A stretch of 64,000 bases of DNA. It comes from Verrucomicrobiota bacterium. GTDB taxonomy: Bacteria > Verrucomicrobiota > Verrucomicrobiia > Limisphaerales > UBA1319. Shown here in pieces: positions 60,144-64,000 of this stretch. Each line of letters begins with the position of its first letter. Position 1 is the first letter of the stretch. A program made the translations under genes and the position numbers. The notes below the pieces were generated by a model. That model ran no database searches and was not told where the DNA came from. It saw nothing but the letters and a program-made list of their open reading frames with translations. The stretch spans positions 143,968-207,967 of the forward strand of contig JAKLFB010000005.1 in assembly GCA_022711435.1 (NCBI GenBank), in the 5' to 3' direction.

Positions 60144-61295
60144 TCAAGGCTGACCTGGGGGCAGCACAGCCCGGAAGCCCAGGTTGCTGTCCCCGCAGTC
60201 CGGGTTGCCGTAGATGCGGTCCGCCGCCCGGCAGTACCACGCGCGGCTGATCCAACCGCCGCCACGCAGCACGCGGTACGAGCCCGAGCCTGGCCCCCGT
60301 GAGTCGCTCGTCGGTGATGATGAGTAGTAGCTGCCCGAAAACCAGTCCCAACACCACTCCCACACGTTCCCCGCCATGTCATACAGCCCATACCCGTTGG
60401 CGCTAAACGATCCCACCGGACTCGTGTAAGGCATAGAACCAGTCGCGTAGGTCGGATGATAACCTTCAGTGGCATTCAAATCGTAAGTGTAATAAGGCCG
60501 ACCGCTTTCCCAATAGCTCCAATAATTCGCTTGGCTATGGGTAATCGTGTCCCCCCACGGAAACCGCTTTCCGCTCAACCATCCCCGCGCCGCCTTCTCC
60601 CACTCCGCCTCCGTCGGCAGCCGATAGCCTCCATCCCACCTCACGTAAGGCGCCACCTTCCCCGTCCGATATGGCTGGGTCAATCCCGAGTCGGTGTAAT
60701 ACGCCCACGCCCGCAGCGCCCGCTCGCTCCGCGCATTGCACCACTTCACCGCGTCATGCCAGTTGATGCTGTGAACCGGATGAGTTGGCGCTTTCCCTGA
60801 GCCCTCAAAGTCGAAACTATACCCATGCCCGATCGCCCACTGATACACCTCGTCCCACTGCGCCGCGGTCACCTCGGTCCGGTCCATGTAAAACGCGCTC
60901 ACGTACACCGTGTGAACCGGACGCTCATCGGAAGCGCCCTCGGTGAAGGTGTCTCCCATCTGGAACTCTCCGGCCGGGATCAGGACCATGTCAGCGGGCA
61001 CGCCTCGCACTCGATAGAACATCGGGACTTGAACGCGGATTGTCCCGTTGGAATCCACGGTGAGCGGGTTCAGGCCCGCCCAGGTGTTCGTCCACGGTCC
61101 ATTCACCGTTGGCGCCCATTCAACCATCGCCACGCTGCCCGGCTGAAGGTTGGTGCAAGTCAATTCTCCATTCTGGCTGAACGACTCGATGACCGGTGTT
61201 TGACCGGAAACCGACGAATTCAGCAAGCCCAGGGAGATCGTGGCGAGGATCAGCGGCAAAACAAAACGAGCCGGATGAAAGGATTGTCGTTTCAT
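60144..61295 (-). CDS. secreted SUMF1/FGE-domain protein D with variable C-terminus
   Basis: 383 residues from ATG 61295. It is the closest paralogue of A: signal VLPLILATISLGLLNSSVSG, IESFSQNGELTCTNLQPGS, then the SUMF1 domain with MVLIPAGEFQMGDTFTEGA, FYMDRTEVTAAQWDEV, YRLPTEAEWEKAARGW and YGLYDMAGNVWEWCWDWF. The variable block is 60183-60257. The N-terminal 330 residues of A and D are nearly identical, so the difference is focused in the C-terminal block. Downstream hairpin 60109-60126 has one mismatch. Confidence 0.85.
   Translation of the reverse strand: MKRQSFHPARFVLPLILATISLGLLNSSVSGQTPVIESFSQNGELTCTNLQPGSVAMVEWAPTVNGPWTNTWAGLNPLTVDSNGTIRVQVPMFYRVRGVPADMVLIPAGEFQMGDTFTEGASDERPVHTVYVSAFYMDRTEVTAAQWDEVYQWAIGHGYSFDFEGSGKAPTHPVHSINWHDAVKWCNARSERALRAWAYYTDSGLTQPYRTGKVAPYVRWDGGYRLPTEAEWEKAARGWLSGKRFPWGDTITHSQANYWSYWESGRPYYTYDLNATEGYHPTYATGSMPYTSPVGSFSANGYGLYDMAGNVWEWCWDWFSGSYYSSSPTSDSRGPGSGSYRVLRGGGWISRAWYCRAADRIYGNPDCGDSNLGFRAVLPPGQP
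60183..60257 (-). repeat. putative DGR variable region in protein D
   Basis: 25 codons: GGT TGG, ATC, AGC, CGC, GCG TGG, TAC, TGC, CGG GCG GCG, GAC, CGC, ATC, TAC, GGC, AAC, CCG GAC, TGC, GGG, GAC, AGC, AAC. Invariant codons match A, B and E. Confidence 0.6.
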
Positions 61296-61527
61296 AGATG
61301 CGAGCGTTGTGGCTTTCAAGTAATCTAGCACGGATGGTTCTTTCATTGTAGCCTAATCTGCAGATGTAGCCCACCTCATGGCACCGCCTGGCCTCCGCAG
61401 CCACGGCTCGGCCGTCCCTCGCTCGCCAGCCTGCTCCGGCCGGCTCCGCTCCGTTTTGCAGCTTAAGGGTATCCGTGTAGGGAAGGCCGTCTAGGCAGAG
61501 GGTGTCGGATTCTGTCAGAGTGGGGCC

Positions 61528-61857
61528 ATGGCAAATGCATCACGCCTTCAAAAACGTCGCACCCCCGCCCAACGCCAAGAGATTCTGAATGCCTACCGGC
61601 GGACTCCACTTTCGCAGAGAGAGTTCGCCCGCCAGGCGGGCGTCGGATTAACCACCCTCCAATACTGGCTCCGAAACGAAGCGGTTCCCCGCCAACAGGC
61701 GGCCCCATCCTTTGTCGAAATCCCCCATCGACTGGCGCCGCCGGTCAGCCCGCCCCGCTATCGTCTGCAACTGCCAAAGGGCATCCACATGGAAGTGGAA
61801 TCGGGCTTCGTCTCCGAGGAAGTGGCGGCCTTGCTCCGGATCCTGGCCTCGGTATGA
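61528..61857 (+). CDS. tnpA: IS66 TnpA-like helix-turn-helix protein
   Basis: 109 residues. A helix-turn-helix LSQREFARQAGVGLTTLQYW follows a basic start (RRTPAQRQEILNAYRRTP). IS66 TnpA is a DNA-binding accessory protein. The stop overlaps the tnpB start as ATGA, so they are coupled. The start at 61528 lies 59 bases inside the left end. Confidence 0.9.
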   Translation: MANASRLQKRRTPAQRQEILNAYRRTPLSQREFARQAGVGLTTLQYWLRNEAVPRQQAAPSFVEIPHRLAPPVSPPRYRLQLPKGIHMEVESGFVSEEVAALLRILASV

Positions 61858-62204
61858 TTGCGCCCAGCCCGGCCACGCGCATCTATCTGGCCACCGGGGC
61901 CACGGACCTGCGCAAGAGCTTTGAAGGACTCAGCGATCTGGTCGCCCACCGCTTCCAGCAGGACCCGTGGAGCGGCCACCTCTACGTCTTCACCAATCGG
62001 AGAAAGAATCGGATCAAGCTGCTCTACACCGACGGCACAGGAATGTGGGTCTGCGCAAAACGGTTGGGCAGGGGTTGTTTTGCCTGGCCGAAAACGGCCG
62101 ACCCGGCGGCGCTGCGGATCGCGGCCCAGGAGTTGACTCTGCTGTTGAGCGGCATCGATCTGGAGAAGACCCGACCCCGGGCGTGGTGGCGCCAGGCCGC
62201 ATAA
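61854..62204 (+). CDS. tnpB: IS66 accessory protein TnpB
   Basis: 116 residues. The family pattern is complete: RIYLATGATDLRKSFEGLSDLV, SGHLYVFTNRRKNRIKLLY, GTGMWVCAKRLGRGCFAWPK and LLLSGIDLEKTRPR. TnpB (IS66 Orf2) is required for transposition in some members but has no known catalytic role. It overlaps tnpA by 4 bases. Confidence 0.95.
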   Translation: MIAPSPATRIYLATGATDLRKSFEGLSDLVAHRFQQDPWSGHLYVFTNRRKNRIKLLYTDGTGMWVCAKRLGRGCFAWPKTADPAALRIAAQELTLLLSGIDLEKTRPRAWWRQAA

Positions 62205-62274
62205 AAAAAGCGAAAAAAAGTGGAGATAATAGTTGACATATCATCCTATCTGGTATATTAGATAGCCAGATTAG
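62205..62274 (+). promoter_or_regulatory. spacer between tnpB and tnpC with hairpin
   Basis: 70 AT-rich bases holding two A-runs (AAAAAAAGCGAAAAAAAG) and an inverted repeat CTATCT/AGATAG (62249-62268 region). It might regulate tnpC translation or hold an independent promoter. Not characterised further. Confidence 0.35.
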
Positions 62275-63810
62275 ATGATCATGCTCGACTCATTGCCCGA
62301 TCCGGCCCGCCAAGCCTTCCAAGGCTTGCAGGCCGAGGTGGCTCGGCTCCAGCGAATCATCCAGCTCAAGGACGAGCAAATCCGGCTCTTGAACATTCGC
62401 TTCTGGGGGCCCAAGAGCGAGAAACTCTCTCCGGCCCAGATGACGCTGATGCTGGAGGAGCCCAGTCTGACGGCCGCCGAAGTCGAGCAGGAGGCTCAGC
62501 GTCCGGAGCCCGAGAGGCAAAATCCATTGCCGCGAGCCCGCAAGCCCCGCCGCCAGCATCCGGGACGGGACCGGCTGCCCGAACACCTGGAGCGCCGCGA
62601 GGAGGTCATCCCCTGTGGTCCGGAAGAGCGCGGGTGCGCCCAGTGTGGAGCCGAACGTCCGGTGATCGGATATGAGACACGCGAGGAGCTGGTGTGCGAG
62701 CCGGCCACGTTCTGGGTGCGGGTGATCAAGCGGGAAAAGCGCGGCTCCCACTGCCAGGAGGAGCAAGGGGTGGCGACGGCGGCGGCGCCGGGGCAAATCC
62801 TGCCCAAGAGCAAGCTTTCCGACGAGTTCATCATCGAGGTGCTGGCGCAAAAGTACCAGCAGCATCTGCCGGTGTATCGACAGTGCGCCACTCTGGCCAA
62901 CGATCACGGGATCGATCTGAGCCGTCAGACGCTGAGCAACGGGCTGCTGGCCGCTGGCGAGTTGCTGGGCGCGGTGGTCCGGGCGCAGGCGGCCGAGCTG
63001 GTCGCCGGCAGCTATCTGCAGGCCGACGAAACTCCGGTGCCGTGCCAAACAAGGGAAAAGAGCGGGCGCAACCATCGGGCCTATATCTGGGAGTATGGCG
63101 TGCCGGGCGGTCCGGTGGTCTTTGACTTTCAAATGGGTCGGGGGCGGGAAGGGCCGAAGAAATTTCTCAAAGGGTTTCGAGGCAAGCTGCAATGCGACGG
63201 GTATGCCGCCTACGACGACCTGGGGGAAGGGATCGTGTATGTCGCATGCCTGGCGCATGTGAGGCGCGGCTTTATGGATGCGGCCAAGGTGGCGCCGCAG
63301 GATCCCCTGCCGGCGGAAGTCATCGAGCGGATCCGGCAGCTCTACGCGGTGGAGAAGGAAGCGCGGTGGGCGGGGATGGCCCCCCCGGAACGGTTGGCGC
63401 TGCGTCAGCAGAAGAGCGTCCCGATCATGGCGGCCCTCAAGGATCGGCTGGTGGAAATCCGCCAGGGCATCCCGCCCGGAGGCAAGCTGGCCAAGGCATG
63501 CGACTATGCGCTGGGCCAATGGACCCGGCTGGAGGAATACCTCAAGGATGGACGCGTGGAGGCTGACAATAACTGGTGCGAAGGCGGGCTGCGCCCGATT
63601 GCCATCGGCCGGAAAAACTGGCTTCACATCGGGAGCCAGGAAGCCGGGCCGAAGGTGGCGGCGATCGCATCGATCGTCGAGACCTGTCGCCGGCTGGATA
63701 TCAACCTGCGCGCCTACCTCAAGGATGTGCTGCCCCGCCTGGGCCAGTGGCCATCCAACCGTGTGGCCGAGCTGACTCCCACAGCTTGGAAAGCCGCACG
63801 TAAATCCTGA
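62275..63810 (+). CDS. tnpC: IS66 DDE transposase
   Basis: 511 residues. The N-terminal helix-rich leader (RLQRIIQLKDEQIRLLNIRFW) and zinc-like region (ERGCAQCGAERPVIGY) are followed by the catalytic core: LQADETPVP (first Asp), KLQCDGYAAYDDL (second Asp) and VEADNNWCEGGLRPIAIGRKNW (Glu in the CEGG motif). It ends with the family C-terminal region (LRAYLKDVLPRL). Intact catalytic triad and ends suggest an active element. Start ATG 62275, then a second ATG two codons later. Confidence 0.95.
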   Translation: MIMLDSLPDPARQAFQGLQAEVARLQRIIQLKDEQIRLLNIRFWGPKSEKLSPAQMTLMLEEPSLTAAEVEQEAQRPEPERQNPLPRARKPRRQHPGRDRLPEHLERREEVIPCGPEERGCAQCGAERPVIGYETREELVCEPATFWVRVIKREKRGSHCQEEQGVATAAAPGQILPKSKLSDEFIIEVLAQKYQQHLPVYRQCATLANDHGIDLSRQTLSNGLLAAGELLGAVVRAQAAELVAGSYLQADETPVPCQTREKSGRNHRAYIWEYGVPGGPVVFDFQMGRGREGPKKFLKGFRGKLQCDGYAAYDDLGEGIVYVACLAHVRRGFMDAAKVAPQDPLPAEVIERIRQLYAVEKEARWAGMAPPERLALRQQKSVPIMAALKDRLVEIRQGIPPGGKLAKACDYALGQWTRLEEYLKDGRVEADNNWCEGGLRPIAIGRKNWLHIGSQEAGPKVAAIASIVETCRRLDINLRAYLKDVLPRLGQWPSNRVAELTPTAWKAARKS

Positions 63811-63875
63811 CATTCCCCAAAGCCTACCACGGCGCTGTCACCAGCGACTAGACGGCCTTCCCTACACGGATACGC

Positions 63876-64000
63876 TTAAGGCTGACCTGGGATCAGGACG
63901 GCCCGGAAGCCCAAGTCGTTGTACCCGCTGTCCGGGTCGCTGCCGTAGCGGATCGCCACCCGGCAATCCCTCGCGAGATTGCCCCAACAGCCGCCGCGTA
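63876..64000 (-). CDS. secreted SUMF1/FGE-domain protein E, 3' end only
   Basis: The last 41 codons are visible; the rest is beyond the right edge. The frame RGGCWGNLARDCRVAIRYGS, then DPDSGYNDLGFRAVLIPGQP ends at TAA. It matches the SUMF1 C-terminus of A, B and D, with a variable block at 63915-63989. The stop codon lies in the target duplication of the IS66 element, so the insertion left the protein intact but separated it from its former 3' region and hairpin (now at 61428-61445). Confidence 0.85.
   Translation of the reverse strand, partial: RGGCWGNLARDCRVAIRYGSDPDSGYNDLGFRAVLIPGQP
63915..63989 (-). repeat. putative DGR variable region in protein E
   Basis: 25 codons: TGT TGG, GGC, AAT, CTC, GCG AGG, GAT, TGC, CGG GTG GCG, ATC, CGC, TAC, GGC, AGC, GAC, CCG GAC, AGC, GGG, TAC, AAC, GAC. 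The AGG at column 7 and AGC at column 21 keep what may be template adenines. Confidence 0.6.

Larger units (their letters stand above)
61461..63881 (+). mobile_element. IS66-family insertion sequence with 8-base target duplication
   Basis: The element proper is 61469-63873 (2405 bases). Its ends are perfect 26-base inverted repeats (61469-61494 and 63848-63873, starting GTATCCGTGTAGGGAAGG). The flanks are a direct duplication GCTTAAGG at 61461-61468 and 63874-63881. It carries the three IS66 genes tnpA, tnpB and tnpC in order. Complete, apparently intact genes and perfect ends suggest recent insertion. The right copy of the duplication contains the stop codon of the SUMF1 gene E. Confidence 0.92.

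Noticed and set aside
56560..64000. A reverse transcriptase or template repeat for the proposed DGR
   Set aside because: Looked for on both strands; no RT motif (such as YxDD) and no AAC-rich copy of the variable block was found in the window.
1..64000. CRISPR array
   Set aside because: No series of regularly spaced direct repeats was seen; the repeats present are few, dispersed and palindromic.

Overview
The window is high-GC bacterial DNA. It most resembles a verrucomicrobial or other PVC-group chromosome, by inference from gene content only: many secreted PKD, LamG and SUMF1 proteins, type II-like pseudopilins, Tat-exported sugar-metabolism proteins, a microcompartment PduS/PduT pair and an RF2 gene with a programmed frameshift. 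No ribosomal RNA or taxonomic marker was available to confirm this.

Region 1 (1-16.2 kb, all on the minus strand) reads as one large RiPP (ribosomally made, modified peptide) locus. It has four radical SAM enzymes: one B12-binding type cut by the left edge, two members of the RiPP-maturation radical SAM protein 1 family, and one with a degenerate SPASM-like tail. It also has a PqqD-like recognition domain fused to an acetyltransferase-like domain, a methyltransferase, a second GNAT-like protein, a divergent ABC exporter, membrane-anchored and secreted proteins of unknown function, a PH-domain membrane protein and an HExxH membrane protein. In the middle lies an 88-residue ORF with seven tandem Gly-x-(Ile/Val)-Val units, the best precursor-peptide candidate. 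Gene overlaps of a few bases indicate translational coupling.

Region 2 (16.2-23.2 kb, minus) codes for exported proteins: a short RHS protein, a PKD/FlgD-like protein, a probable outer-membrane beta-barrel, a secreted protein and a pseudopilin. Region 3 (23.5-31.4 kb, minus) is housekeeping: rlhA-like U32 protein, prfB with its +1 frameshift, a secreted protein, a topoisomerase IV A subunit and a quinone-reductase-like flavoprotein. Region 4 (31.7-41.6 kb) has a 1451-residue secreted metalloprotease-like protein, a DUF4143 ATPase bracketed by copies of an interspersed repeat, a pseudopilin, a PAS/GAF adenylate cyclase, tmRNA and tRNA-Leu. Region 5 (41.7-55 kb) has TPR and AsmA-like proteins, an orphan pduS-pduT pair, a Tat-exported isomerase-like protein, a MacAB/DevBCA-type efflux operon, a Gfo/Idh/MocA oxidoreductase and fhs.

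Region 6 (55.1-64 kb) begins at tRNA-Asn and is accessory: an ADP-ribosylglycohydrolase fragment, probable prophage scraps, then an array of five secreted SUMF1/FGE-domain genes (one truncated, one cut by the right edge), with an IS66 element inserted at the last stop codon. The C-terminal 24-25 codon blocks of the four SUMF1 copies that have them differ almost only in the first two positions of NNC codons. That is the pattern left by a diversity-generating retroelement (DGR) acting on AAC codons. No reverse transcriptase or template repeat is visible in the window; they may lie beyond the right edge. This array and the RiPP locus are the two most interesting systems here.
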